Assembly: GCA_011032825.1 (NCBI GenBank)
Contig: JAADJZ010000038.1
Coordinates: 62,001-126,000 of the forward strand
Direction: 5' to 3'
From: Massariosphaeria phaeospora
Taxonomy: Eukaryota > Ascomycota > Dothideomycetes > Pleosporales
DNA length: 64,000 nt
In this document: piece after piece, positions 1 to 11,151 of the stretch
Layout of the letters: each line of letters opens with the position of its first letter
Position numbering within the stretch: the stretch's first letter is position 1
The notes under the pieces: model-generated
Told to the model about the DNA's origin: nothing
The model's input: only the letters and a program-made list of their open reading frames with translations
Database searches by the model: none
Made by a program: the position numbers and the translations under genes

Positions 1-677
1 AAACCACCCTCATACGTAGCATCGTGGTTCACTGAGAACACCGGCAGCTGCGCCGTCTTACTCAGCCCGCCCCTAACCTTGGCCCCCTCCGCCATCCCCA
101 GCGCCCTCAGATCGATGCTCCCACCGAACCGCGCGAGCGCCATCAGCATCGAAACCTGCTCGTGGAGCTGCGCGTTGAGCGGCGCCATGAAATCCTCCAT
201 CATCGAGCGGCACATATCCTGCGAGAAGTTATTTCTGCGCGCATCCACGCTCTTGAGCCAGTTTCCCCAAGCCGCGAATCCCCTCTCGAACGCTCGCAGC
301 TGTGCGTCGTTGCCACCGTTCATGAGTCCCTGCTCGCCCGTCAGACGCTCGAGTTCCGGGAAGAAGAAATTATGCGTCGTGGAGTGCTGCGCGGACAGCC
401 CAGCGTAGGCGGCCAGACAGTAGGCGACGAAGTTGCGGTACTCGGAGATCGGGACGTGGGGCGCTTGGAGGTAGATGCTGTTCAGGGCGCGGATGATGCA
501 GTTGTGCACGAGTGCCGTGTCTGAGGCGACGCTCGTGTACTGGTCTTTTGCGCCGCCGGCGAGTGCGGAGGGTGTGGTGTGGATGAGATGCATGGGGCCG
601 CGCTCCCAGGCGTAGCCTACGGGCCGCGATACTGTGGGGCTGCGCATGGTGAGTGTAGTTGGTGCGGATGTGGACAT
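1..677 (-). CDS. Hemerythrin-like (HHE) domain protein, 5' part only
   Basis: The reading frame is open on the minus strand from an ATG at 677 to the window edge, so the C-terminus is missing. A second in-frame ATG lies at 647, ten codons later. The translation resembles fungal hemerythrin-like proteins: a short N-terminal segment with YAWERGPM, then a helix beginning LVHNCIIRALNSIYLQAPHV, then FVAYCLAAYAGLSAQHSTTH followed by NFFFPELERLTGEQGLM. This is the usual helix-H...H...FPELE layout of the HHE cation-binding fold, which can hold a di-iron or oxo-metal site. The central HHHxEE-type cluster is reduced to H-S-T-T-H-N, so metal binding may be weakened. Function in the cell is unknown. No intron is needed in the visible part. 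Confidence 0.72.
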   Translation of the reverse strand, partial: MSTSAPTTLTMRSPTVSRPVGYAWERGPMHLIHTTPSALAGGAKDQYTSVASDTALVHNCIIRALNSIYLQAPHVPISEYRNFVAYCLAAYAGLSAQHSTTHNFFFPELERLTGEQGLMNGGNDAQLRAFERGFAAWGNWLKSVDARRNNFSQDMCRSMMEDFMAPLNAQLHEQVSMLMALARFGGSIDLRALGMAEGAKVRGGLSKTAQLPVFSVNHDATYEGG

Positions 678-685
678 TGTTGTGC

Positions 686-731
686 GAGTTTCGACTTTCG
701 ACTTTCGATTCTCGATTTTCGATTCTCGACT
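686..731. repeat. Degenerate TTCGA-type simple repeat
   Basis: The stretch consists of repeated TTTCGACTTTCGA / TTCTCGATTTTCGA units, seven to eight imperfect 6-7 nt units. It lies just upstream of the hemerythrin-like start at 677, so it falls within that gene's promoter or 5' leader. Confidence 0.6.
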
Positions 732-1456
732 ACAAGCAAAGGTCACCAGGTCGCTTCCTCCCTCTTAAGCACATCCCTCGGTTCTTTGACAAACCAATTT
801 CCTTTGACGCCTTTTTCTCCACGAAACACATTGGCTTTGATGTCGTCCGCGTCCTCAAAGTTAGACGGCTTGTTCTCTCGCGTCCTGCTTTATCCGGATG
901 GCCTGACGCCTTGTTCGAACAGAGCAGAACAGAACAGAACAGAACCGGTAGCCGCCACAAGGACATCTATAGGAAAGATTGCCAGAACCCCGCGATTCCG
1001 TGAGTATGGCGCTGAATGTGCGTGACGGCCTAGCGTTTCGGTGGTTCTTTGTCTGTATGAACGACCTGACCCAACCCAGCCTGTGAATCGGATCTGATCT
1101 GATCTGATCTGACCTGTGGACTCCACGCCACAGCTATTATTAGTACACGCCCATATACCGCATCGCTACGAGACTACACAACCACCTAGTTTCGCCAAAG
1201 TCAGCTAACAGATCATGATCAAGAGGAAACTTACTTACTTCCACTCGGTATCTCGCTGCGTCGGACAAGTACGGGCTAGGCTAGGCTTTCGCGGAAAACG
1301 GGGCGGTGTCTCCAGAACCAAGACAGGCTGAACACAACACAACACAACACGACACGTGAGTTAGGATGTGCGCCTCTACCCTACAAAGAACTACCTACAA
1401 ACACCTCAGACCATCTCTTCTATTTCACAGTATCAGACCAACACCGCATACAGACC

Positions 1457-1561
1457 TTTAGCTTTATCAAGCTATATTACTCTGTTAGTACCATCGTTTT
1501 ACAGGCGCGCTGATCTATCGTTGTAAGTTCCAGAGATAGATCCCGTTTTTTCTGTAAGAGT
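1457..1561 (+). repeat. Dispersed repeat family 2, diverged copy
   Basis: The copy shares the order of blocks with copies at about 37373 and 61775: TAGCTTTAT...., a TATTACTCTGTTAG block, then AGGCGCGC, then a TCTATC block, and finally TTTTTCTGTAAGAG. Alignment by eye is clear at the AGGCGCG core and looser at the 5' end. It lies between the hemerythrin-like gene and leu2. Confidence 0.6.
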
Positions 1562-1953
1562 ATGGGGTCCCGGCTAACCAACTGCAGAGTAGCTGGGTAT
1601 GTGGATGTTGATATTGACTGCACGATAGGCGTTCGCTGGGGCGGCGACGTTGTTTGGGGTGGTTGGTGGAGAGCGAGGGGGAGATGGTATGGTTCGAGGT
1701 GGGGGGCTTTGGGGTGGGTTTGGGGGCTGCGGTTTCTGCGGGTTGCTGTTGGGCGAGGGCGGAGGAGTGGGTGGGGGCTATGGCGGGGGATGGATGGATG
1801 GATGGATCAGGGATGGGGGATAGATTCGGGCTTGAAGATGGAGATGGAGGGCAGAAAAATTCAAGTGACTTCGATTGCATTTCAACTCCAGCACCTAGGT
1901 TCGCTGTACCCCCCCTGCCCCCCTGTCCCCTCAGGTATCTTCCGCAGAACAGT

Positions 1954-3389
1954 TCATTTCTGCAGCAACTTCTCCAGCTCCGCGGCAACGGCATCTCCCA
2001 CCTCGGACGTCTTCGCGGAGCCGCCAATGTCTTTGGTGCGGATGCCCTGGTCGATGACGATCTTGGTTGCTTGGTCGATTTTCAGCGCCACGTCGGGCAG
2101 GCAGAGCGAGTACTTGAACATCATGCTCATGGAGAGGATGGTCGCGACGGGGTTGACGATGCCCTGGCCCGCAATGTCTGGAGCGGACCCTGTCTGCACG
2201 TTAGCATGCGCAAGAACGGTAGATGCGATGATCGTCCAGCTCAGCTAGACAACACACGTACCGTGGATGGGCTCGTAGATGCCGTTGACCCTCTTTTTGC
2301 CGTCCGGTATGTCGCTCAGACTTGCACTGGGCAGTAACCCCAGACTGCCTGGTATCACGCTCGCCTCGTCACTAATGATATCGCCGAACAGATTGCTCGT
2401 TACGATGACGCCGTTTAACGCCCTGGGATTCTTGACCATCAGCATGGCCGCTGAATCGATGAGGTGGGTGCCGGATTTCAGGTGCGGATACTCGTCCTTC
2501 ATGACGCGCTCGAACGTCTTCCGCCACAGCCTCGACGTCGCCATCACGTTCGCCTTGTCCAGACTCCACACCGGAGCCGGGGGGTCCTCGGCCGACGCCA
2601 GGTTCCCCGCCAGCCTGACGACGCGCTCGACCTCCTCGACGCTGTATGTTTCCGTGTCGAAGGCCGTGCCGTCGCCGTCGTCTTCTTTCCGCTCGCCAAA
2701 GTATATGCCGCCCGTCAGTTCGCGGATGATGTTGAAGTTCGTGCCGCGGCAGACTTCGGCTTTGAGGGGCGAGGCGTCGACGAGCGAGTCTGAGGCGAAG
2801 AAGCAGGGCCGCAGGTTGCCGAAGGTGCCGAGTTCTTTGCGGAGTCGCAGGATGCCTTGCTCGGGGCGCACTTTGCCGGTTCCCCATTTCTATGGCACGG
2901 CGTTAGCTTTGCAGCGCGGAGGTGGAGGACTCGGTTGAGGATGGACGTACGGGTCCGCCGACTGCGCCGAGGATGATGGCGTCCGCCGACTTGGCTGCTG
3001 ATAGGGCTTCGTCTGTTAGCGGGTTGTTGTGCGCGTCAATTGAGCACTGCGGCATGGTGAGCAATGTCTCCGCGGTTCGAATGGCCGGATACTGACGCCT
3101 CCAAACAGGTGGTCCTGGAAGTTGAACTGGACATCGGAGTGCTTCTCGACTACTTTCAAGACCTGTACGCGGATCAGTATGCATGCGCTCAAACTCTCTC
3201 GGCCTGACATACCTTGATTGCTTCGGCAACAACCTAGCTATCGCGTGAGCTCAGTTTCCAGGGACGCAAGCGGCAAGTAAATACCTCTGGCCCGACACCG
3301 TCACCTTGACTGAGTCAGCAAGCGCAATACATGCACAGGGGAAAGTTGTCTGTCTTACCGCCGAAAACAACAATGTTAAAAGAAGGCAT
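1954..3389 (-). CDS. LEU2: 3-isopropylmalate dehydrogenase
   Basis: Third step of leucine biosynthesis: NAD-dependent oxidative decarboxylation of 3-isopropylmalate. Seven exons on the minus strand: 3389-3359, 3304-3285, 3233-3213, 3162-3097, 3046-2951, 2889-2262 and 2189-1954. They sum to 366 codons, giving 365 aa, the normal length for fungal enzymes. The start [17 protein letters not shown] is the conserved N-terminus. Family landmarks include GAVGGPKWGTG, the lysine in [15 protein letters not shown], the signature [20 protein letters not shown], and [14 protein letters not shown], which is split by the last intron. The first exons are very short (31, 20 and 21 nt), which automatic predictors may miss. 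There is no mitochondrial presequence, consistent with a cytosolic enzyme. No leucine-gene cluster surrounds it. Confidence 0.96.
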
Positions 3390-4603
3390 GGTGGCCGATG
3401 CTGTGAGAGAATACAGAGGCAGAAGTCGGCGCGCCCAAGAATATTTCATCGAGTCGGCTACCCCACCCCCACGTCGAGATCCCCGCCGAACCCGCATTTG
3501 CTCCGACTTCGGAGCCGGACCCCGTGGCCGAACCCCTCACACCATTATGACATAATCGCGTCAGGGGCTTCGCATAGCGAAAACCTCGCGCCGTGTTCCA
3601 CAATCCGCATGCCACGACAACACAGGGCTTTCAGTTCCCTATGTTCCCTGGGTCAATATGACCCCTCCGAAATCTTCGCTTCTCGTCCTCTTCTCTCTTC
3701 ACACACGTCTCCCTCGTACAAGAGTATCGCAGTTAGTCATTGCGCAATATCTCGATCATCCGACCCGCTGTTTATAAACACGTTCGTTTGGCTACGTATT
3801 GATATCTGGCACTTCGTCTCGTGTCCAACACAGTCGATCTCCACCTCATTTCTCCTGGTCAGGTCACTGAACATGCCATCAGCCATAGGGTCTATCTAAA
3901 ATGTGCGTCCAACTTCAATTATCTCATCTGAGCCTCAACCGTCACACAAAATACCTGTACGACAGAATCGAGCTGCCCACATAGCTGAATCGCAAAGCAG
4001 GTCAGTTTTGATACAGTTCTGGCGGCAGTGTAACCTGAGGCTCTCGTGAGCCGGAGAAAAGTACAGTGGCACAGTAGCTGGGGCCGAAATGACCATAATC
4101 AGCCACATCGCGATGGGCTCCGACACTGCGTTGCTTCCACCCAAGAGAGAATCAAGACAACAAAGACAACGAGAAGACATACTCGAGAGCTGTTGCAATC
4201 ATTTTGGATTTCACTGGGCTGACCAAGTCAAGATATCTGGTGATCAAAGCGCGCTTCAATGTAAGCCACTCACCCGGTCGTACAACCTATCGATCCGAAA
4301 CCAACGGACTTCTCAGGTCTCCTCACCATAGTACTCTATCAGCGGAGGCTAGTTTCGGAGGTCTACAGCATGAGGCCAAGACCCGTGCCACAGAACACTG
4401 CGCGCCCCGATCCTGTAAAGTATGAGGCCACTTTGTAACGACGACTACCGGCGTCAAATACGGCGAAGGTTGGTGAAAAGGGGCACGTAGATGTTCAGAT
4501 GTTGAAATACCTCCTGACCGCACTATGCGGGTGGGAAGGGTCAGATGAGAGCAGGCTCTACTGAAATTTGATATCGCGATCTGTACTGCGCCACGTCGAA
4601 AAA
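3390..4603. other. Intergenic, no supportable gene
   Basis: This is the upstream region of leu2 and of the following plus-strand gene. Open frames here, such as 3306-3899 plus, overlap the leu2 first exon or have no protein-like composition or domain. I see no repeat or RNA gene. Confidence 0.5.
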
Positions 4604-5241
4604 ATGTTCGAAACCATACGCATACTCTTTCTATTGGCAGCGTTGTGCTGTAGCTTCGTCTCGGTGTATGCAAGTCCGCTCATCGTCGCATCAAGCGCGG
4701 TACTAGATCCGATCGCAATCCCTACAACTGGGAACATACACCAGGTACGGCTACTCGTTACTCCACATAATAGACAGCTCTTCTCGGTCAGCTCGCTAAG
4801 ACTAACCCTTTCCACTAGAACGCAAACCTCGATAGCATCCGCCTACCACCCTACATCTCCTCATCAATCGCGCACGCCACAAAAGCCACAGTGCACGATA
4901 CCGATGACCATGTGTTCAGCTCCACCTCCACCTCCCTCGAATCGATGTCAGGAATCGCAACCACGTCGACAAGTTCATACTAGCACCGCCAAACACCAAC
5001 CAACTGCAAGCCAGCATACGATGAATCAACAAATGCAGAACTCAAAGCTCGGACTAATGTGGTGAAGGAGGTAGAAGTGGGCGACACGATACGAGGCAGA
5101 GCGAGAATATACGAGGACATCGCAGCCGTGCACACAAAGCGCGAGCCCCTCAAGCTGTATTAGGGGCATTATGTCCTCATGGGCATTACAGCGCTGATTT
5201 TTGTATCCGTGTTATTTTTCTCATTGCGGACGAAGAATTGA
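4604..5241 (+). CDS. Putative secreted or type I membrane protein; gene model interrupted by two in-frame TAGs
   Basis: The start at 4604 gives a clear signal peptide (MFETIRILFLLAALCCSFVS, with cleavage likely near VYA/SP). Exon 1 is 4604-4744. A GTACGG...CACTAG intron leads in phase 0 to exon 2 at 4819, which reads NANLDSIRLPPYISSSIAHA and reaches TAG at 4981-4983, a 101-aa product. The same frame then stays open and protein-like (VVKEVEVGDTIRGRARIYED) to TAG at 5161-5163. It continues with a transmembrane-like helix (VLMGITALIFVSVLFFSL) to TGA at 5239-5241. Both TAGs sit in acceptor-like contexts (TACTAG, TATTAG), so further introns are possible; otherwise the gene is a 101-aa secreted form or is decaying. 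No known family recognised. Confidence 0.45.
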
Positions 5242-6312
5242 CAGCAGCCAAGTTCCGTTCGGACCCCAACCAGATTATTACCAAACACGCACTTGCCCTA
5301 ACCATTTTGTTTGATATCGGGCGCATGAAAGGCGTCGCGGTATTGCTGCTACGGGGTATGCTCGTTGAAGATGTCGGAGATGTGGGTAGGCGGAATATCT
5401 TGGCCAAGCCCGCTACGCCTCGTTCTCATGCAGCGAGGTCGAACTTCACCCGATTACTGAGTCGAAGTCGGGATAGGCTACAATGCAAAGGCTTCCAGTC
5501 TGTGACTCGGGCGACCACGATCAATCTCCGTTAGTCGCCGTTGCCTGCTCCGGCGCATGGAATGCGGTAGTCATGTGGCACAGAACTCGTAGGCGCTAGA
5601 GGTAACGAAGTAGTTGTGAGTGCCATACCGTACATACTTGGTATATTTTCTATGCTCCAGGAATAAGAATCGTCCTAAGCTCGAGTTCAAGTTCCGCTAT
5701 TACGTTTTTTAGTGGGACGATGTGGTGCCAAATAAGGTTAGAGCAGCCGAAGCGAAGATGGTTGGGATTATGCATGGATGCTGTCAAGGCAAGCGTTGCG
5801 TAGTTAGGTAGCACTGGGTAGACCGAGTGCGAGTAACCAACAATTAGGGCTGAAGCTAACAGTTAATATTGGAGGTGAAATTTCCCGTTGACTTCCACTA
5901 TCCTCTTTTGTTTAGTGTGTCCACTGTCAGCCACACTGAACGATCAAGCTGCTACGGCGGTGAAATAAATGCGCCGGGAGAACAGGGGTTCCAACTTCAA
6001 GATAAAACCTGCGCCGCAAGCTAGTGTTAATCTTGTAGGGGTCTCCGAATTGAAGTGCCGCATAACCGCTTGGAGTGCCGTATAACCGCTCGGAACAGCG
6101 TGAGGATTCGCCAAGAGCTCCGCCGTGCTAGCCGCCGGCCCCAAAACAGCCCCTAAATTTACAATATGGTACGCCTGACGAAGGAAACGGCGCTGTACAT
6201 ATAAGACGTGACAGTGGGAAGTGAAGTAACCTTGATTGAAACCATCACTCACTTCTTTGCAACGAGCTCAGCCTCCCATCTCTAAACACAAAGCCAAAAG
6301 TCATCTTTCGCC
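5242..6312. other. Intergenic with a 20-bp tandem duplication
   Basis: No supportable gene; the small open frames on either strand (5186-5534, 5944-6252) lack protein character. The region ends in the promoter of the next gene, with a TATA-like ACATATAAG at about 6197-6205, roughly 110 nt before its ATG. A two-copy 20-bp repeat lies at 6054-6093. Confidence 0.5.
6054..6093. repeat. Two-unit 20-bp tandem repeat
   Basis: AGTGCCGCATAACCGCTTGG is followed directly by AGTGCCGTATAACCGCTCGG; 18 of 20 positions match, and both differences are C/T transitions. It lies about 220 bp upstream of the GPI-type gene at 6313. Confidence 0.8.
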
Positions 6313-6818
6313 ATGAAACTTCAGAACATTTTTCTTGCGGCGGCATGTGGTGTACAGGTACATGGAGTGTACTTGCTCTTCACGACACCGGTTCCAACCG
6401 CGATACCATCAGGTCTGACCCAAGAAGAGGTTAGTAGTCCAGAGCTGCTGATTCAAATCATCACTTAACTCACATGTTGTACAAGGCCCTCCAACGCGCA
6501 GAAGACTGGTTAAAGTCCCAAGGCCCAGAGAAGGTCTCGAGCTTGATCGACGCCGAGGCAGACCTCCGCGAGTTCGTGGCAACCGCTACCTACTCCATCC
6601 CGGATGCTGTGACCGATCCAGCCGCCTTCATCGCTTTCACGACTCCTCCAGAGTGGTATACCGCGCTTCCTTCCAATATACGAAAATACGATGAAGAGCA
6701 AGTCAGTCTTTATGCGAGCATCTTGAGCGGAGGATCGGGGCCGAAACCAACCATGGCCGTTGGGTTTAATGCTGGAGTGGCGGTGGCAGCAGTGGCAGCC
6801 GGCGCGGCCTTTTTGTAA
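6313..6818 (+). CDS. Small secreted, probably GPI-anchored protein
   Basis: Two exons, 6313-6429 and 6486-6818, joined in phase 0, give 149 aa. The N-terminus (MKLQNIFLAAACGVQVHG) reads as a signal peptide. The middle is an amphipathic, alanine- and glutamate-rich region (EEALQRAEDWLKSQGPEKVS; EADLREFVATATYSIPDAVT) followed by PPEWYTALPSNIRKYDEEQ. The C-terminus ends in a small-residue hydrophobic tail (NAGVAVAAVAAGAAFL) preceded by a Ser/Gly-rich SGGSGPK segment, the layout expected of a GPI attachment signal. It would act at the plasma membrane or cell wall. No cysteines remain in the mature part and no named family is recognised. The ATG context and a TATA-like element near 6200 support this start. 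Confidence 0.68.
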
Positions 6819-8060
6819 CCTTAGTGAGATAGGACTGGTTTGTCGCATTATATCCAGAAGCTTCATTTTACGATGCCCATCCATAAGAATATGACAGGAT
6901 GACCGAAGGTCATTCTTTGTAGAAGCATTACTTCACCTGCCACACGGTAAGCGTGGAGCCATTTCGTAGAGGTGATAATTACCTATGGAGGTGTGTAAGG
7001 TTAAGTTCTGACTGTGTTCAGAGGAGTTGCTCGAAGAGCAGGATTTCGAGTGGCTGTGCGATACCTCTGCCCGTGGGTGGAAGACATTGCATAGGTCTCG
7101 CACGGTAATCTCGCCCCCAAGAACGGAGCTGAACATGTTCGCGAAAGGAAGAGTAATGATTACCTAGATATTCCCTACAGGCTGCCTGAAAAGCCTTGGT
7201 TTGTTCACCGCCTTGTGAGGAAAGGTAAGCCTTGTCAGCGCGGGTTTCAATTTCCCTGTTAAAATCTAGGTGAAAGTGCTGGTTGAGCCCAGACTTTACA
7301 GGAAAAAACGTCCATGACAGCAAAGTTAATCTGAGGTTGTGCCATGGCGAACGTGAAGAGCGATCGCGCGTGCAGATTTGAGAGTCGGGGAAACGAGAAA
7401 GAGTCTTTTGCGCGAAAAGCAGAACGTGCAGCTGACAAATCCAGCACTAACTAGCCTCACTTCACAACTTCACACCTGCGCAGCTTCACCACCACCATCT
7501 TCTACCGTCTCCACGCACCCTCAATTCGGGCGTGCTTGTGACCACCAAGACGGTTTTACCGTACTCTTTCTAATGAGCGGAAGTTGATCGCGTAGAATGG
7601 CTCAGCAAGCTCTGGTGACCCCAGCCTACTCTCATGGTATGCTAGAGACATCATGGCTAGGTAGCAAACCAAAAACGTGAAGTAGGACCGTTTAAGCTTT
7701 AAGTATACAGTCTAGTTGCTTGTAGTAGTCGTTTTCCTTCTCTTTTCACCCAATCACTCCTAAGCTATACTCTTCTTCTTTTGTGGTGGTTGTAGAACAG
7801 GATTCACTACTGTCTTTCACTACTAGAACATTCATATCATCGTTACGTCTAAAAGGTGGTGTGTTGAATTTGTGGGTCTCATGGTGTTGCTGGACATGGT
7901 GTTGCTGCAGTCACCGTCGCCATGCCGGCGCGGTGAAGACAGCCACCCACGGTCTTGGCACTTCCGCCTTTCCCACAGCAATTTGCAGTCCCCCTCCGAG
8001 ATACCCCCCACACCTTTCCAACTTGTGTCATAACGCTACATATAACAGCCTATAGCTAAC
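6819..8060. other. Intergenic, no supportable gene
   Basis: Open frames on both strands are short and low in coding character. The last 300 bp are pyrimidine-rich and lead to the ATG at 8061, so they probably hold that gene's promoter and 5' leader. No repeat family member was seen. Confidence 0.5.
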
Positions 8061-10803
8061 ATGGAAAGTTCGAAGTCGTCTACAGCAAAGGCAGGCGGCC
8101 CAGCGTTAGAGGGCGGTCATCAAGCGAAGCGCACCGAGGCTGGGAAAGAGACAGAAAAGAGCTGCAAGGATCAACAAGGCCGCCAGCATCTCGATTTTCA
8201 CCCCAATACTGACGAGTTCTATGCCCTGAACCCAGAAGGATGGAAAGGAACATTCGACCGAAGGCCATCCAACGTGGAGAGTACGATACAGGCGTTGCGC
8301 TCCTATCTCGGCGACTCGATACCAAAACAGCTGCTGCGGGACGAACTTGGCGAGGTCCTCCCCGTAAGCGAAAATCATTTTGAGAGCTTGCCAGCACTCC
8401 AAGCAGTCCTTTGGCGAGACTTGCCACGGCTTGAGGCACGCGCAAACATGCTAGACATAACCGACGCTGATATTGTGACCGCTCAAAGCGTGCTGGCGAT
8501 AGGAGATGTACTGCTAAGTATGTCATCATATCTACTAACTGTAAACACGTTCGCACCGCTGACACCTATAGAAAACTATGTTTTTGTCCTCCGCAATAGC
8601 CAGTCGACAACGTGTAGCTCGCCGTTGTGCGCACATGTGCATCTCGGATTAGGCCTAGCATATCAACCACGCAAGGTTTATCTCGAACCACTTATCGATT
8701 TCACTACTCTTGTACCGGCTATGAACCTAAATCTCTTTCATGGTAAAGTTTTTGTGTTCTCACGCGAAACCGATATGTATTGGGGTCTTGGATTCAACGT
8801 TGAGGGAAAATATATTCCGAATGACTGTTTGTCGTACTGTGTGGCATGCCTTCAGTTTCTATGGGATCGGCGGGTCATGGCCTGGACCTTCGTGGAAAAG
8901 CACGAAGACTACTTCAACACACATCAACATGGGGCCCTTCAAGAATCGCAAACTCTATCAACCGCCCTTGATGAGACTGAGGAGGACAAGCAAGCTGTGC
9001 AACCAGAAGATGTAGCCTGGGATGAAACATACGAAGACGGCTCAGGACAAGAATCAGGCTCTGAAGAGAATGAATCGGTTGGGTCTGACGCCGATACAGT
9101 CGTGGGAATTGCTGGTGCCAGGGTAAGTGGTTCCTGTACAATCCGAATTCCGTTCTTCACAATGTTAACCTGAAACGATAGGACACTGTCATGTTAGACG
9201 GCGCCAACGATCGCAAGAAGTTCCGTCAACAACCAATAACGATCTGGGAAGACCAGGAGACAAAGGGAAACGACCAGCATTGTGAAACCACAAGCGACTA
9301 TCCATATGAGACAGAACTCCTCCATTCACTAAGCGCGACAAGCGCCCCGCTCGTGTTCCTAGGCCTTTCCATAGTACAGGCGTACAACGTAAGTCCAGAC
9401 CTTCTGGTACAAGTACCTTGGCTTCTCCCCCCATTGATATCCTTCTCCCTACACGTACGACACAACAGTCGCTCGTTAAAACAATGGCTAACAAAGTGGA
9501 AAACAAGGCTAACCACCACACGATGAATCAGACCAACTCGAGCCCGTGTAAGGTCAATCGAGCTGAGATCTCAGACTCCCCTTTCCCTACTGAGTCTTGT
9601 ACCGGTCCTTATCAAGCTACAAACTTTGATCAACCGGGCGGCTCTTCGCGGAACAGCCTTGGACCGTCTTCAGATGGCAACTCTACAGTCTCTTCCCAAC
9701 AAATGGAGGGCATTCAATTCCAAGGCACGCCTCTCCCGTTCCGAACCCGCCCTCTCCATTCTGCGCTGCAAACACCAGGCTTCGACCCTATTGCCTCCGG
9801 TCGTCCACGCACAGCTACAACGAATGTGCAAGATGTTGGGGTTCAGCGTTCGGAGATCCTAGCTTCGGCAGAGCGCGCTGCATCTGGAAAGACTGTTCCT
9901 GAAGAGCTGCAGTCTCCGCGTGCGTTTGGCCGCCAGCTTCAAGGCAACCACGGTGGCAACCCTGGTCAGGTCAATAAAGACAACGGTAATGATTCTATAT
10001 GGGGCTTCAACCGCCTTACTACTCTACCGAAGCTCAACCCGCTTACTCCTCACGATCCAGATATCCCCATGGCCGATCAAGTCCACCACGTCCTTGGACA
10101 ACTCGAGCGCCACCGCCAACCCGCGAAGCCGTCCCTCTCTCCAGGCACAGTAGCCATTAACCGCATCGCAGAAATCACCGGCATCTCCGTCCCTCCACGA
10201 AGCCCCCCCTCGCTGGAGCCGCCCCCACGCAGCGCGCCCCTCCAAGCCGCCCTCACCAGCGCCAAAGCCCGCAAACAATCCGCCCTCGACCCCTCAGCCG
10301 CACCCTTCACGCCCATCCCACCCATCCGCGCCATCACCAAGCGCACCGCCAACCCTCTCCCCCCCTTCCCGTCCGCAGCGACCCGTATCTGCAGCTGCCG
10401 CAAGCCGGCGCGCACCTTCCACGTGCGGCTGCACCAGTGCAACAACGGCGCGTGCCCGGTCGACTGGTGGCACTACGCCTGCCTCGACAAGTCGAACAAG
10501 CTGTCGGCGCGCTCGCCCAAGTGGATCTGCGGCGTGTGCAAGGCGAGCGCGTTCTTTGAGGCGAGGGACCGGCCGGCGGCGGCGCGGTTCGAGACGCCGG
10601 AGGGGATGGCGGAGGTGGTGAGTGCGATGAAGATGCCGGGGTTTGGGCGGGGGGTGCAGGATCCGTATGGGCTTGCTGGTATGGATGCGCAGTGGCATGA
10701 AGGACAGGAAGACGAAGACGAAGAGGAAGAGTATTGGGAAGAGGACGAGGATATGGATGACCAGTACGATGAAGACGAAGATGCCGAGGAGATGGACGTT
10801 TGA
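8061..10803 (+). CDS. 849-aa protein with C-terminal PHD finger and acidic tail
   Basis: Four exons: 8061-8517, 8572-9122, 9182-9388 and 9469-10803. All introns have strong GTATGT/GTAAGT donors, and exon lengths sum to 850 codons. Residues about 711-761 form a C4HC3 PHD-type zinc finger: CSCRKP, then QCNNGACPVDWWHYAC, then WICGVC. The CxC opening and the CPVDWWHYAC block resemble ING/Cfp1-type PHD fingers that read histone H3 tails, so a nuclear chromatin role is likely by family. The tail (about 815-849) is almost all Asp/Glu. The central part is a Ser/Pro-rich disordered region. The first about 300 residues look globular (NYVFVLRN, YWGLGFNVEGKYIP, FLWDRRVMAWTFVEKHEDYF) but I recognise no family. 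Splitting into two genes near 9469 is possible, but the introns are all in phase. Confidence 0.78.
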
Positions 10804-11151
10804 ACCAAATCACGGCTATGCGTATGACTGACGCTGTCGAATCTGCAGAGCGTTCAAAGCAGGTTTCGGATTGATAATCTGGACCGACTGCCCGCCCCTC
10901 TGGATACATACAGCAGCTTGGTCCGATAAAGTGATGAGACGAGATGAGATGAGCTGAGATGAGACGGACCTCGGGGTCTACATAAATACAACGGAAACTC
11001 AATGCATGCGAGAGAAAAAGTCCCTTCGCGACACATACCTAACCTACCTACTGCCCTTTGTGAAACAGTGCTCAAATCTGCGTGACAAGAATAGCATTCT
11101 ATAATTTGTTCAAAATATGCCTTTGTGAACTAGATCCTCTTGTCTTTGCAG

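Larger units (their letters stand above)
678..1953. other. Intergenic region rich in short simple repeats
   Basis: No supportable gene. This is the shared upstream region of the hemerythrin-like gene and the downstream flank of leu2. It holds several short tandem arrays: a pyrimidine-rich TTCGA(C/T)TTTCGA array at about 686-731, AGAAC units at about 922-944, TCTGA units at about 1091-1113, ACAAC units at about 1332-1353 and ATGG units at about 1790-1806. A copy of dispersed repeat family 2 lies at about 1457-1561. The open frames at 1515-2337 look like chance frames in G-rich sequence. Confidence 0.6.

Noticed and set aside
1515..2337. Overlapping 170-228 codon frames on both strands
   Set aside because: They lie on G-rich intergenic sequence and antisense to leu2 exons; translations are low-complexity Gly/Trp/Arg-rich.
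1954..3389. leu2 as a secondary-metabolism paralogue
   Set aside because: It has full-length conserved motifs and no cluster partners, so the housekeeping role is the simpler reading.
3306..3899. 197-codon plus-strand open frame
   Set aside because: It starts antisense to the first exons of leu2 and has no domain or coding-like composition.
10334..11002. 222-codon minus-strand frame
   Set aside because: It is antisense to the PHD-finger exon, which has clear domain support; the translation is Pro/Arg/Ser-rich noise.
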